Of a stretch of DNA of 64,000 bases, positions 26,977 through 35,984 are shown in pieces; position 1 is the first letter of the stretch; each line of letters begins with the position of its first letter. Source of the stretch: Paracoccaceae bacterium (GTDB lineage: Bacteria; Pseudomonadota; Alphaproteobacteria; Rhodobacterales; Rhodobacteraceae); contig JAAZYV010000006.1 in assembly GCA_014239455.1 (NCBI GenBank), positions 62,001-126,000 on the forward strand, given 5' to 3'. A model generated the notes under the pieces. The model did no database searches. It was not told where the DNA came from and worked only from the letters and a program-made list of their open reading frames with translations. The translations under genes were made by a program, and so were the position numbers.

Positions 26977-28722
26977 ATGGATGTCTTAGCAAGTTTAAGG
27001 GACAAAATCATGTCATTAGTTGAGACTTTAGAAAATCAACAAATCATTTCTTCTGAACTCAATAAGGATTCTATAACAGTAGAAGCCCCGAAGGATAATG
27101 CTTTTGGGGATCTATCAAGTAATGTAGCTATGGTTTTGTCGAAGCAAGTTAACAGTAACCCAAGAGAATTGGCACAATATTTTGTTAACCATTTTTCTAA
27201 AGATCATTCAATAGAATGTGTTGAAGTGGCAGGGCCAGGTTTTTTAAATTTTAGATTGAAGAACAAGTTTTGGATTGAAGTAGTCATTTCTATCTTGGAG
27301 GCGGGGGTGTCATTCGGCATAGAACAAGTGGGAGCTGGGAAATCAGTAAATGTAGAGTTTGTTTATGCAAATCCTACGGGACCACTGCATGTAGGACATA
27401 CAAGGGGAGCCGTATTCGGAGACGTATTAGCGAACCTTCTTAATGTGGCTGGTTATACTGTAACAAGAGAATATTACGTAAATGATGCAGGATCCCAAAT
27501 TGATGCCCTGGCTCGCTCGGCTTTCTCCCGATATCAAGAGGCTTTTGGTTGTTCCACAAATTCAGAACAGAACGAATATCCTGGAGATTATCTTAAGGAA
27601 GTAGGTGAAGCACTGAAGGAAGAATACGGTGACCAACTACTTTGTGAGGAAGAGGATTCAAGGTTGGATAAAGTAAAAGATTTCACAGTTGAAAGAATGC
27701 TTGCCCTAATAAGAAAAGATCTAGCAGACTTGGGCATAGTTATGGACAGTTTTGTGTCAGAAAAAGCCCTCTATGCCAAAGGGAAAGTAGAAGATTCTAT
27801 TAATCAGTTGCGGAATTTAGGGTTGATTTATACAGGAGTTTTGGAAAGACCAAAGGGGGGGAATGAACAAGAATGGTCAGTTCGTGAGCAAGAATTATTT
27901 AAGTCGTCCCAGTTTGGTGATGATACTGATCGGCCTATAAAAAAGGCAGATGGTAGTTGGACCTATTTTGCACCAGACATTGCTTATCATTATGAAAAAT
28001 TGACTCGTAAGTACGATGAAATTATTAACATCTTTGGTGCGGATCATAGTGGTTACATCGCTCGAATGAAGGCTGTTGTACGGGCTTTCTCAAATGGAGA
28101 GCAGGATTTAACTATTAGGCTTTGTCAGCTTGTAAAGCTGTATAAGGACGGTAAACCTGTGAAGATGTCTAAAAGAGCTGGTTCTTATATAACATTGAGA
28201 GAGTTATTAAATGAAGTGGGTAAAGACGCCATAAGGTTCTTATTGCTTATGAGAAAGAACGATGCCCCGATAGATTTTGATTTTAGTAAAGCTATAGAAC
28301 AGACAAGAGAAAACCCAGTTTTTTATGTTCAGTATGCTAACGCCCGTATTTTTTCAATACTTAGGCGGGCGAAAGACTCAAATATTGATGTGTCTGATAC
28401 CTCTTTATTAAAGGCAGACCTTTCTTTATTAAAAAATGAAAACGAGATTCAAGCAATAAGAAAACTTGCTGAATGGCCAAATGTTGTAGCTAAAGCTACT
28501 TCTAGGTTTGAACCGCATCGCATCGCATTCTATTTGTTTGAAGTCGCTCAATTATTCCATGGTCTCCAGAGTCTAGGAAAAATAGACCAAGGGTTAAGAT
28601 TTCTAAGACAGGACGATTTGAATCTTACTAAAGCAAGGTTAGCTATGATTAGGTCTGTTCAGTTGGTCATTCAATCAGGTTTGAAAATTTTTGGAATAGA
28701 ACCTGTGGATCAGATGTTGTAA
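26977..28722 (+). CDS. argS: arginine--tRNA ligase
   Basis: Class I aminoacyl-tRNA synthetase that charges tRNA-Arg. The HIGH motif is PTGPLHVGHTRG around residue 133-144, the KMSKS-like loop is VKMSKRAG, and the C-terminal anticodon-binding DALR domain (VQYANARI onward) is present. An N-terminal additional domain for D-loop recognition occupies about residues 1-110. The 581-residue length is standard. It begins the run argS - SPOR protein - scpA - scpB on the plus strand. Confidence 0.98.
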   Translation: MDVLASLRDKIMSLVETLENQQIISSELNKDSITVEAPKDNAFGDLSSNVAMVLSKQVNSNPRELAQYFVNHFSKDHSIECVEVAGPGFLNFRLKNKFWIEVVISILEAGVSFGIEQVGAGKSVNVEFVYANPTGPLHVGHTRGAVFGDVLANLLNVAGYTVTREYYVNDAGSQIDALARSAFSRYQEAFGCSTNSEQNEYPGDYLKEVGEALKEEYGDQLLCEEEDSRLDKVKDFTVERMLALIRKDLADLGIVMDSFVSEKALYAKGKVEDSINQLRNLGLIYTGVLERPKGGNEQEWSVREQELFKSSQFGDDTDRPIKKADGSWTYFAPDIAYHYEKLTRKYDEIINIFGADHSGYIARMKAVVRAFSNGEQDLTIRLCQLVKLYKDGKPVKMSKRAGSYITLRELLNEVGKDAIRFLLLMRKNDAPIDFDFSKAIEQTRENPVFYVQYANARIFSILRRAKDSNIDVSDTSLLKADLSLLKNENEIQAIRKLAEWPNVVAKATSRFEPHRIAFYLFEVAQLFHGLQSLGKIDQGLRFLRQDDLNLTKARLAMIRSVQLVIQSGLKIFGIEPVDQML

Positions 28723-28793
28723 ATTGGCACAAAATGTATTAAAACTAAATCCTAATACAATATAGAGCAGATTATTATTGTCAGGGAAAAACC

Positions 28794-29447
28794 TTGGTGC
28801 ATCAGGAATTAGAGGAAAAGTCACAGACTGGCTTCAGTCGTGTATTAAGATTAGGTGGGTTCTTTCTTTCTTTGGGAACCCTATACTTGATGGTGGTTTG
28901 GACACTAGAACTAAGTCAGGTTAAAGTTGGAGACCTTCCAGTAGTTAGAGCTTTAGAGGCAGATTTCAAGAGGAAAGCGCCAGTAGGTGATCAGGGGATC
29001 ATTAAGAATGGTGACTTATCTATAAATGCTTTGCAAGGAAATGATAATTTGGCTGAGGACAATATTGGGGTTGTTCTGGGAGTTATTGAAGAAAGACTTA
29101 CAAGTGAGGAAATTCCAGTACCTTTATCGATGAAAGAAGCCTTGGAGAGTTCAATAAATGAAGCTCTGAGTAGGCTGGCAAAAAATGAGATTATTTCTGA
29201 GGAGAGTATATACCAGGTATACCTAGGATCTTTTGATAGTCATGATGCAGCGTTAGAAACCCTAAAAGTTATTAATAAAATTGACAGATCTGCTATTTCA
29301 GAAGGTTTTACTGTAGTTTCAGGGATCTTTGGATCAAGAAAATCTTTTCGATTAGAAACAATAAAAGGTTTTTCTTATGAGAAGGCAAAGCAATATTGTG
29401 ATGAGTTGGTTTCTTATAACTTAGATTGTAAGGTCATTAGCGGTTAA
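28794..29447 (+). CDS. single-pass membrane protein with C-terminal SPOR domain
   Basis: A 217-residue protein with one transmembrane helix at about residues 20-42 (GGFFLSLGTLYLMVVWTL), an acidic linker, and a C-terminal SPOR domain of about 75 residues (YQVYLGSFDSHDAALETL...). SPOR domains bind denuded peptidoglycan at the septum, so the protein probably localises to the division site from the inner membrane. Translation starts at TTG 28794 or the adjacent GTG 28797. It sits between argS and scpA, the position a SPOR gene has in many Alphaproteobacteria; the nagZ gene I would expect next is absent. Confidence 0.85.
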   Translation: MVHQELEEKSQTGFSRVLRLGGFFLSLGTLYLMVVWTLELSQVKVGDLPVVRALEADFKRKAPVGDQGIIKNGDLSINALQGNDNLAEDNIGVVLGVIEERLTSEEIPVPLSMKEALESSINEALSRLAKNEIISEESIYQVYLGSFDSHDAALETLKVINKIDRSAISEGFTVVSGIFGSRKSFRLETIKGFSYEKAKQYCDELVSYNLDCKVISG

Positions 29448-29449
29448 TT

Positions 29450-30232
29450 ATGAACAAGCAGACCCCAATTAATTCAATTATTCCCTCTGGTGATATTTTA
29501 GTATTAGATATTAAGGGATTTGAGGGACCACTCGAGTTATTATTATCCTTAGCACAAGATCAAAAGGTGGATTTGAGAGAAATTTCTATCTTGGAATTGG
29601 TGGAACAGTACCTGGTTTTTATCGGAAAGGCAGCCACCATGAAAATAGAGTTAGCAGCGGAATATTTAATGATGGCTACTTGGCTTGCTTATTTGAAAAG
29701 TAAATTATTATTGCCAATAGAGGAAGAAGGAGAAGAAATTACGGGAGAAGAAATGGAATTTTATCTTGCTTTTCAGTTGAAGAAATTAGCTGAGATGAAG
29801 AAATGTTCCCAAGAATTATTTCTTAGACCGCAGCTCGGCATAGACTTCTTTCCGAGAGGTCAGTCTGAAATCCGTGATAAAATACTTAATAGGAAGCTTG
29901 ATGCAACCTTGTTAGATTTGTTGCGGTCCTATGCAACTATCAATAACAAAAAGGCTTTTACCCCTCTGAAACTGATTAGAAGTTCTATTCTAAATATTGA
30001 TGATGCTTTAAAGTCCATTGTTAGATTTTTCGCTAACAAAGGAGGGTGGTTTTCATTGGAAGATATTATCCCGAGGAATTGGAGAGATAAACCGGAACAT
30101 GTAAAATCAGCGATGGCGACTACCTTTGCCGCTTCTTTGGAGTTGGTAAAATCCGGCGATTTGAGGATAAAACAGCCTGTCCCTTTTAGCTCTATGAAGA
30201 TAAAAAGCAATGACAGTAAGGATGTAGAATGA
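29450..30232 (+). CDS. scpA: segregation and condensation protein A
   Basis: ScpA is the kleisin subunit of the bacterial SMC condensin that organises chromosomes for segregation. The 260-residue protein has the family pattern FEGPLELLLSLAQDQKVDLREISILELVEQYL near the N-terminus, the ATWLAYLKSKLLLP helix, and a C-terminal winged-helix region for SMC head binding. It starts 2 nt after the SPOR gene and its last four bases (ATGA) overlap the scpB start, as is usual for this pair. Confidence 0.96.
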   Translation: MNKQTPINSIIPSGDILVLDIKGFEGPLELLLSLAQDQKVDLREISILELVEQYLVFIGKAATMKIELAAEYLMMATWLAYLKSKLLLPIEEEGEEITGEEMEFYLAFQLKKLAEMKKCSQELFLRPQLGIDFFPRGQSEIRDKILNRKLDATLLDLLRSYATINNKKAFTPLKLIRSSILNIDDALKSIVRFFANKGGWFSLEDIIPRNWRDKPEHVKSAMATTFAASLELVKSGDLRIKQPVPFSSMKIKSNDSKDVE

Positions 30233-30858
30233 ATTTTTATCATCAAAAAGAGCTTAAGAATATAGTTGGCAATGAATTTTCCGAACTAAATCAGGAGGAT
30301 TCCCATGGACTTGTTGAGGATGAAAAGATATTGGAGGTACTTTTATTCGCTGCTAGGGAGCCAATGACCATAGGTGATTTAAAAAAATCATGTCCAAACA
30401 TTGTTGATTTAACAAGTGCTTTGACAAGGTTAATGCAGCTCTATCAGGACCGTGGAATAAATCTTGTCAAAATTAAGAATACGTATGCTTTTAGAACCGC
30501 GCCTAGGTATGGTTATTTGTTAAAGGAATATGTGGAGAAAAGGGTCAAGTTATCAAAAGCTGCCAAAGAAACATTAGCCATTATTGCGTATAATCAACCA
30601 GTAACAAGGTCGGAAATAGAATCAATTAGAGGAGTTAGTCTCTATAAAGGTCTTCTGGATTCATTGCTTCAAACTGAATGGATTAGTTTAGGCTCTAGAC
30701 GAAATGCTCCCGGTAGACCTGTGACTTTTATTACCACTAACGCTTTTTTGGATTATTTTGGGTTGCAAGCAGTGAAGGACATGCCAAACTTTCAAGAATT
30801 GAATGAGGCTGGATTGGTAGGTGAGAAATCTGATAATGCTCTAAATCTTGAGCAGTGA
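30229..30858 (+). CDS. scpB: segregation and condensation protein B
   Basis: ScpB is a tandem winged-helix dimer that binds ScpA in the SMC complex. The 209-residue protein shows VEDEKILEVLLFAAREPMTIGDL-like family start, AAKETLAIIAYNQPVTRSEIESIRGV for the second winged helix, and GRRNAPGRPVTFITT-like ending. It overlaps scpA by 4 nt. In related genomes tatABC often follows, but here scpB ends 29 nt before a convergent dCTP deaminase gene. Confidence 0.95.
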   Translation: MNFYHQKELKNIVGNEFSELNQEDSHGLVEDEKILEVLLFAAREPMTIGDLKKSCPNIVDLTSALTRLMQLYQDRGINLVKIKNTYAFRTAPRYGYLLKEYVEKRVKLSKAAKETLAIIAYNQPVTRSEIESIRGVSLYKGLLDSLLQTEWISLGSRRNAPGRPVTFITTNAFLDYFGLQAVKDMPNFQELNEAGLVGEKSDNALNLEQ

Positions 30859-30887
30859 GAATTAGCGCATTTAGGGAGAAATTTGTT

Positions 30888-31967
30888 TCAATCCTTGAAA
30901 TGCTTTGATAATTTCAAACTTTGTCCCTGGTAATTTGATTTCAAACCTTTTCCATAAAGAAGATCGGGCTCTGAAAGCATGTTCTCAAATATCAATCTTC
31001 CAACTGTTTGCCCATGTTCTAGTACAAAGGGAGTTTCATGGCACCGTACTTCTAGCACAGCCCTTGATTTTTCTGAACAGTTTGAACTATATCCAAATCC
31101 TGGGTCAAAAAAGCCTGCATAATGAACTCGAAATTCTCCAATCATAGAAAGGTAAGGGGCCATCTCAGCTGCTAGCTTAGGTGGGACGCTAACGTATTCT
31201 CGACTGCTAAGAATATAAAAAGCCCCAGGATCCAAAACAATTCTTCCACGCTTAGTCGTGACCTTTTCCCAAAAATCTTCTTTTCTATAATGATTTATTT
31301 TCGTCAAATCTATGAGGCCAGTGTGTCGTTTAGCTCTATAGCCAACTACATTGGTATGTGGATTCTTTAAATTGATTGAAAAATTCTTGGCAGGAGTATG
31401 GCTTCTTAATATATGCTTATCAAGTATTTCAGATTTCTTGGACTTTAAATCATGCTGAGTTTTAAATCTTATTTGATTCAACATTGTGCCTTTTCTTGCA
31501 AATACCGAGAATGAGTTTGGAGCTATTTCAGCATATAGTGGGCCAGAATATCCATTATTTACTCTGTCGAACTCAGTACCGTGATCAGTTATTAGACGAG
31601 TAAATAAGTCTAGTCTCCCTGTAGAACTTTTGGCGTTGCCTAAGGCCTCAATGTAGGTTGGTAATTCTAAACTTTCTTGGAGTTTCACCAAGTAAACGGA
31701 ACCTTTTTCTAGTATATATCCTTTGTCAAGATTAATCTCCTGCATTGCTAGCTGGTCTATCAAAGTTTTAACTTTTCTTTTTTTTCCTGGTAAAAAAGAT
31801 GCTCGCATCCTCCAAGCCTTAGAACTAAGACGTAAGTCTATGCTGGAAGGTTGTATTTGCCCTGGATCTAATGATGCCTCTGAGAAAATAACCCTGTTGG
31901 CTATTAGTTTTCTAATCTCCTGGCAAGGAAGAACAGATAGAGGAAACTTGGTTGGGGGTTTTAGCAT
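30888..31967 (-). CDS. dcd: two-domain 2'-deoxycytidine 5'-triphosphate deaminase
   Basis: A double-length Dcd-family protein (359 residues) as found in Alphaproteobacteria; the enzyme deaminates dCTP to dUTP for dTMP synthesis. Both halves show the Dcd fold: SSIDLRLS, AKSSTGRLDLFTRL and GYSGPLYAEI in the first, and DPGAFYIL, FDPGFGY and AVLEVRCHETPFVLEHGQTVGRL in the second. The ATG at 31967 (MLKPPTKFPLS) is chosen because the longer GTG reading would run into the tRNA-Pro gene. The tRNA ends 29 nt upstream on the same strand, so dcd may be transcribed by read-through. Confidence 0.92.
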   Translation of the reverse strand: MLKPPTKFPLSVLPCQEIRKLIANRVIFSEASLDPGQIQPSSIDLRLSSKAWRMRASFLPGKKRKVKTLIDQLAMQEINLDKGYILEKGSVYLVKLQESLELPTYIEALGNAKSSTGRLDLFTRLITDHGTEFDRVNNGYSGPLYAEIAPNSFSVFARKGTMLNQIRFKTQHDLKSKKSEILDKHILRSHTPAKNFSINLKNPHTNVVGYRAKRHTGLIDLTKINHYRKEDFWEKVTTKRGRIVLDPGAFYILSSREYVSVPPKLAAEMAPYLSMIGEFRVHYAGFFDPGFGYSSNCSEKSRAVLEVRCHETPFVLEHGQTVGRLIFENMLSEPDLLYGKGLKSNYQGQSLKLSKHFKD

Positions 31968-31996
31968 TAGCTTGGCAATCCTTTTGTTTTGCAAGA

Positions 31997-32073
31997 TGGT
32001 CGGGCTAGCGAGATTTGAACTCACGACCTCTCGTCCCCCAGACGAACGCGCTACCAGACTGCGCTATAGCCCG
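31997..32073 (-). tRNA. tRNA-Pro (anticodon GGG)
   Basis: A 77-nt cloverleaf on the minus strand. The acceptor stem pairs CGGGCTA with TAGCCCG, the D arm is GCGC-AGTCTGGTA-GCGC, the anticodon stem TTCGT/ACGAG closes the loop CTGGGGG with anticodon GGG, and the T arm is GTGAG-TTCAAAT-CTCGC. The discriminator A is followed by an encoded CCA. The first base pair C1-G72 is typical of tRNA-Pro. It lies between merR (17 nt upstream) and dcd. Confidence 0.96.
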
Positions 32074-32089
32074 TTTTCGCTACCCCCTT

Positions 32090-32560
32090 TTATTCGGAAA
32101 AATCCGAGATTGAAATTGCAATTCTTTCGGTCATCCTGGATCTCAATGAGGACAATTTTGTCTTTATTTCAGTCAACCTACGTCTGTCAAGGTCCTTGGT
32201 TCCATTCTGGTATTTTTTAAGGGAATACAATATTTTTTTAAGGTTATGCTTCTTTCCTTTTATTATGCCAACTTCATCCCTTGCTTTCCTACCCATAGCT
32301 ATAAGATGCCTGATACCATTTTCTTTTATGAATCTTTTTACACCAATGATAGTCATGCCATTTTCGTGAAGTAGCTTCTTAATGGCAAAAAGCACTAGAA
32401 TATCATTTGGTCTATAGAACCGTCTACCAGCAGCTCTCTTTATAGGTTTAATTTGAGAGAATTTACTCTCCCAAAACCTCAATACATGAGCCTGGAGGGA
32501 AAGCATTTCTCCTGCCTCGGATATTGTTCTAAAAGCTTCTGGTGATTTTTCTATGCCCAA
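32090..32560 (-). CDS. MerR family transcriptional regulator
   Basis: A 156-residue MerR-type DNA-binding protein. The winged helix-turn-helix covers about residues 10-80 ([23 protein letters not shown] then [22 protein letters not shown]). There is no conserved Cys set for metal sensing in the remaining segment, so it is not a metal-responsive MerR. The start seems to be a TTG at 32560. Located 16 nt downstream of ihfA and just before tRNA-Pro, it occupies the position of the MerR gene commonly paired with ihfA in Alphaproteobacteria. Confidence 0.9.
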   Translation of the reverse strand: MGIEKSPEAFRTISEAGEMLSLQAHVLRFWESKFSQIKPIKRAAGRRFYRPNDILVLFAIKKLLHENGMTIIGVKRFIKENGIRHLIAMGRKARDEVGIIKGKKHNLKKILYSLKKYQNGTKDLDRRRLTEIKTKLSSLRSRMTERIAISISDFSE

Positions 32561-32576
32561 CTAAAGCACCAAAGAA

Positions 32577-32882
32577 TTAAATACTTTGGTTCCCTTTATT
32601 AACAAGTTCTTTCATTTTCTGAGATGGTTTGAAAGTCACCACTCTTCTGGCGACAATCGCTGCTTCCATCCCAGTTTTTGGATTCCGACCAGTTCTTTCT
32701 TTTTTCTCTCTAGTGTTGAAGGTTCCAAATGATGAAATTTTTACAGTTTCTCCATCCACTAATGCTTCTATGATATAGTCCAATACTTCTTCCACTAATT
32801 GTAGGGATTCTTGCCTTGATAACCCGACTTCCCTAACAACAGCATCCGATAACTCTGACCGTGTGAGACTATTATCATTCAT
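32577..32882 (-). CDS. ihfA: integration host factor subunit alpha
   Basis: A 101-residue histone-like DNA-bending protein. The IHF-alpha pattern [17 protein letters not shown], the [24 protein letters not shown] beta arms with the intercalating region, and the [17 protein letters not shown] ending are all present. IHF heterodimers bend DNA at specific sites and shape the nucleoid. It lies upstream of merR on the same strand. It is separated from plsX by 126 nt where fabH would usually be found in this cluster. Confidence 0.96.
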   Translation of the reverse strand: MNDNSLTRSELSDAVVREVGLSRQESLQLVEEVLDYIIEALVDGETVKISSFGTFNTREKKERTGRNPKTGMEAAIVARRVVTFKPSQKMKELVNKGNQSI

Positions 32883-33008
32883 TTTTATACCTCAGTAGGA
32901 AGAGGTTATTTGAAATGACCACTGAGAGTCAATATGTTCGGTGAATTAACTTTTAAAATATTTTTAAAGCCAACCAAATTTTTCTAATTAGGATCTTTAA
33001 TTGACAAA

Positions 33009-34055
33009 TTAATTCGGAATCTTCTTATGAGATAGGATCTTGTTAGCAAGATTTTTTTGAAAATCATTTTGTGCTAATTTATAAGCAAGAGTGATGGCAG
33101 CAGATATTCCTGTAGAATCGGCACCCCCATGGGACTTTACTATAGTTCCATTCAAGCCCAAAAATATGCCCCCATTTACTCTTCTTGGGTCTATACGCTT
33201 CCTAAGAGCTCTTAGAGGCTTAAGTGCTAAAACTGAAGCTAATCGAGCCATTACAGAAAAAGCAAAAGTTTCCTTAAGCAAGGTACGGACCAAAGTAGCA
33301 GTACCTTCACCCGTTTTCAGCGCAATATTTCCAGTGAAACCATCCGTAACGATCACATCTATTTTTGATGAAGGAATATCATCACCTTCTACATATCCTA
33401 TGTATTCAAATTCGAAGATTTTTGATGATTTGAGAATAATTTCTGCTGCCTTCTGTAGCTCAGATCGACCTTTATGGCCCTCAGTACCAACATTGAGCAG
33501 TCCAACTCGGGGATTTTTAATGTTGAAGCCACTCTTTGCGTAAGATATTCCCATTAAAGCGTATTGATGCAGGTCTTGTGAGTCAGCCTTAATATCTGCT
33601 CCAGCATCTAAAACGATATTGAAACCACGTGCATTAGTAGAGGGCCAGAGTACGGCTATAGCAGGTCTATTTACGCCATCAATTTTCCTTAGTTGTACCA
33701 TAGACATTGCCATTAAAGCGCCAGTATTTCCGCATGAAACTGCTACTTTCGCTTCTCCATTGGCAACGCTTTCTAATGCACGCCACATACTTGTTTCTCT
33801 ACCATTTCGTAAGGCTTGCGACGGTTTTTCATTCATGCTAACAGCTTGCGTTGCGGGAATATACTTAAATGCTCCCGTTAGTTTTTTTTGTTTCTTTAAA
33901 AGGTTTGGCATCTTACTTCCTACACCGTGTATGAGGAAGAAGAGTGATTTGTTCTTGGCGTAGGCCTTAGCAATACCTTTTAAAACTTCCTGTTCACCAA
34001 GGTCTCCACCCATGCAATCGATAGAGATTATTGTTTTTGCCTTTTCGCCCAACAT
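33009..34055 (-). CDS. plsX: phosphate acyltransferase PlsX
   Basis: Converts acyl-ACP and phosphate to acyl-phosphate, the donor for PlsY in phospholipid synthesis. Family features: ISIDCMGGDLGE at the start, SCGNTGALMA, LDAGADI, VGLLNVGTEGHKG, VDVIVTDGFTGNIALKTGEG and HGGADSTGI near the C-terminus. The ATG at 34055 gives 348 residues; an in-frame TTG at 34067 would add four. It follows rpmF by 34 nt in the familiar yceD-rpmF-plsX order. Confidence 0.97.
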   Translation of the reverse strand: MLGEKAKTIISIDCMGGDLGEQEVLKGIAKAYAKNKSLFFLIHGVGSKMPNLLKKQKKLTGAFKYIPATQAVSMNEKPSQALRNGRETSMWRALESVANGEAKVAVSCGNTGALMAMSMVQLRKIDGVNRPAIAVLWPSTNARGFNIVLDAGADIKADSQDLHQYALMGISYAKSGFNIKNPRVGLLNVGTEGHKGRSELQKAAEIILKSSKIFEFEYIGYVEGDDIPSSKIDVIVTDGFTGNIALKTGEGTATLVRTLLKETFAFSVMARLASVLALKPLRALRKRIDPRRVNGGIFLGLNGTIVKSHGGADSTGISAAITLAYKLAQNDFQKNLANKILSHKKIPN

Positions 34056-34089
34056 TTTAGCGCCCAAACATGGCTTTTGCCTTTGCTAC

Positions 34090-34299
34090 TTATGCGGCAG
34101 CATCATCATCAAGATCTAGATCTTCAACTGTGGGGGTTATTTCAAGGTCTCTATAGTAACCACAGGCCTTGCAGATATGGTGAGTGATTTTTTGTTCACC
34201 ACAATTTGGACATTCTACTACGTTTGTTCCTTTAAGGGCATCATGAGATCTACGCATTCCACGTCTTGATCTAGTTATCTTACTCTTTGGTACTGCCAT
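34090..34299 (-). CDS. rpmF: 50S ribosomal protein L32
   Basis: A 69-residue L32 protein, a component of the large ribosomal subunit. It begins [22 protein letters not shown] and carries a zinc ribbon (ECPNCGE and HHICKACGY), so this is the zinc-binding (C+) form. The acidic tail [10 protein letters not shown] is slightly extended. The 115-nt gap upstream to yceD probably contains its own promoter, while plsX follows 34 nt later. Confidence 0.97.
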   Translation of the reverse strand: MAVPKSKITRSRRGMRRSHDALKGTNVVECPNCGEQKITHHICKACGYYRDLEITPTVEDLDLDDDAAA

Positions 34300-34414
34300 T
34301 TTTTATACTCTCAATCATCTAATTAGGTCACTAGTACTAAATAAACGTTAAGGTATTTACAATCCTAAATATTCCAAAAGGCATTTTTTTTTGAAGTAGT
34401 GACTTAGCTAAAGA

Positions 34415-35014
34415 TTATTTTTTGTTTTTGTTTGGAGAAACTTCTCCCATGTGCTTTTTTAACTCAGACAATTTTTGGAAAGGGTTTGGCCTCTCATCAT
34501 TTTCCAAAGAGATAGTATCTTTTAGGAATCCAGCCCCTTGCTTTCTTGGATATTGGGGTAGCACAAGAATTATCTCTTCCGAAATAATGTCGCCTAATTC
34601 TACTGATTCATTCAGGGGATCAGAATCAACTAGATCTAAATCTAATAAAACTGATTCATTTAAAAGTCTTTCACTTTCTGGCGTAAGATATCTCTTTAGG
34701 GTAATTTGCAAGTTAGTTCGTACTTTTTCGAGGGTAATGACACACAACTGAGAAGCAACTAAGTTTATCTTACCTAGAACTAGCCACCCAGGCTCAGATG
34801 GTTGAAGGTCAATTGCGCATTTAAACAAGTGGATTTGGTTTACATTAAGGAATTTCGCTAAATTAGATTTTTCCAGGTCATTTAATTTGATAGAGAATCT
34901 ATTACTACGTTTTGGGTGAAGGTCAGATATTTTTATACGTCTTGAAAAAGGGGGAGATTCCCATGTCTGGAGGTCCCGTTCCTCAGGATGAATTCTCTGA
35001 TGTTTTCTTTTCAT
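34415..35014 (-). CDS. yceD: YceD/DUF177 family protein
   Basis: A 199-residue DUF177 protein found upstream of rpmF across bacteria and linked in other organisms to 23S rRNA accumulation or processing. The family region with Cys in QLCVITLEKV and the acidic segment before the KQGAGFLKD / NPFQKLSELKK ending are recognisable. It lacks signal peptide and membrane segments. It is divergent from bamE across about 100 nt. The molecular activity is not established from sequence. Confidence 0.88.
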   Translation of the reverse strand: MKRKHQRIHPEERDLQTWESPPFSRRIKISDLHPKRSNRFSIKLNDLEKSNLAKFLNVNQIHLFKCAIDLQPSEPGWLVLGKINLVASQLCVITLEKVRTNLQITLKRYLTPESERLLNESVLLDLDLVDSDPLNESVELGDIISEEIILVLPQYPRKQGAGFLKDTISLENDERPNPFQKLSELKKHMGEVSPNKNKK

Positions 35015-35116
35015 TAAGAGACCCCAATTGAAAACCTTATGATTGAATATATTCCGCTGGTCAGTTACTATTAATTTAATTCCATTGATCCTATAAATAC
35101 GGTAAGAGTCTTGCTC

Positions 35117-35575
35117 ATGTACTTTTTAATATCACGAAGTGTCACAAAAGCAATATTGCTTTTGTTTACATTGTTTTTGTTTAGTTGCAGTAAAATTGTG
35201 GAATTTAACGGTTTTAACCCAGGTTCAGAGGTCCTCACCAAATTAGAAAAAGGAAAGACACCTAAATCTCAGGTGAGGGCATTACTTGGTAATCCACCTA
35301 TTGTCCAGGGTATCAATGGAAATCTTTGGATTTATTTTAGTCAAGAAACGGAGAAACTAGCTTTCTACCAACCAAAGGTTATTTCAAGAGACGTAGCGTT
35401 ATTGATTTTTAGTAATAATGGGAAGTTAAAGGTTATAGAACAATATACCATCAAGGATTCTAGAATAATTGACATAAGTAACAATAAAGTGGTCTCTGGT
35501 GGTAGGAAATTAACCACTTTACAGCAAATATTTGGTAACATAGGAAATTTCTCGGCCCAAGATTTACAGCAGTGA
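35117..35575 (+). CDS. bamE: outer membrane assembly lipoprotein BamE (SmpA/OmlA)
   Basis: A lipoprotein of the BAM complex that inserts beta-barrel proteins into the outer membrane. The ATG at 35117 has AAGAG 8 nt upstream and gives a signal peptide ending in the lipobox LFSC, so the mature lipoprotein starts at that Cys. The SmpA domain follows: LEKGKTPKSQVRALLGNPPIV and WIYFSQ. A TTG two codons earlier is less likely. Convergent with msrB, 16 nt apart; divergent from yceD, an arrangement I recall in Alphaproteobacteria. Confidence 0.93.
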   Translation: MYFLISRSVTKAILLLFTLFLFSCSKIVEFNGFNPGSEVLTKLEKGKTPKSQVRALLGNPPIVQGINGNLWIYFSQETEKLAFYQPKVISRDVALLIFSNNGKLKVIEQYTIKDSRIIDISNNKVVSGGRKLTTLQQIFGNIGNFSAQDLQQ

Positions 35576-35591
35576 TAAATTTGATTTAAAA

Positions 35592-35984
35592 TCAATCAAG
35601 AGAAGCCTTGGCTTTCAAGGCAACTCCATTTATACAATACCTTAGTCCTGTTGGCATTGGGCCATCAGTGAATACGTGACCCAGGTGTCCCTCACATTTG
35701 CTGCAAGTCACTTCTGTTCTGGTCATGCCATGATTCAAATCCTCCCTTTCAAAAATAGCGCTGGAGGATATTGCTTCAAAGAAGCTTGGCCAACCTGATC
35801 CACTTTCATATTTTGCTTCAATGCTAAATAAGATTTGATCACAGCAAATGCATGCAAAATATTTTGCATTTGGATCGAATCCAGGATGAGAGAAGGCTCT
35901 CTCAGTACCCCCCTCTCTGGTCACTTTATAGGCCATAGTACCCAGTTTTGATTTCCATTGATTCCGTATTAGGTCTTTTTTCAC
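35592..35984 (-). CDS. msrB: peptide-methionine (R)-S-oxide reductase MsrB
   Basis: Repairs the R-epimer of methionine sulfoxide in proteins. The 130-residue enzyme has the zinc-binding CxxC pairs at Cys45/Cys48 and Cys94/Cys97, the substrate-site GSGWPSF segment, the HxGH-like EGHLGHVF motif and the catalytic Cys117 in RYCINGVAL. Translation appears to start at GTG 35984, since the region WKSKLG then YKVTREGGTERAF belongs to the conserved domain. About 220 nt of apparently empty DNA separates its start from pyrE. Confidence 0.96.
   Translation of the reverse strand: MKKDLIRNQWKSKLGTMAYKVTREGGTERAFSHPGFDPNAKYFACICCDQILFSIEAKYESGSGWPSFFEAISSSAIFEREDLNHGMTRTEVTCSKCEGHLGHVFTDGPMPTGLRYCINGVALKAKASLD

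Noticed and set aside
31968..32024. N-terminal extension of the dCTP deaminase from a GTG at 32024
   Set aside because: It would read through the 3' half of a well-formed tRNA-Pro gene; the ATG at 31967 gives a normal protein.
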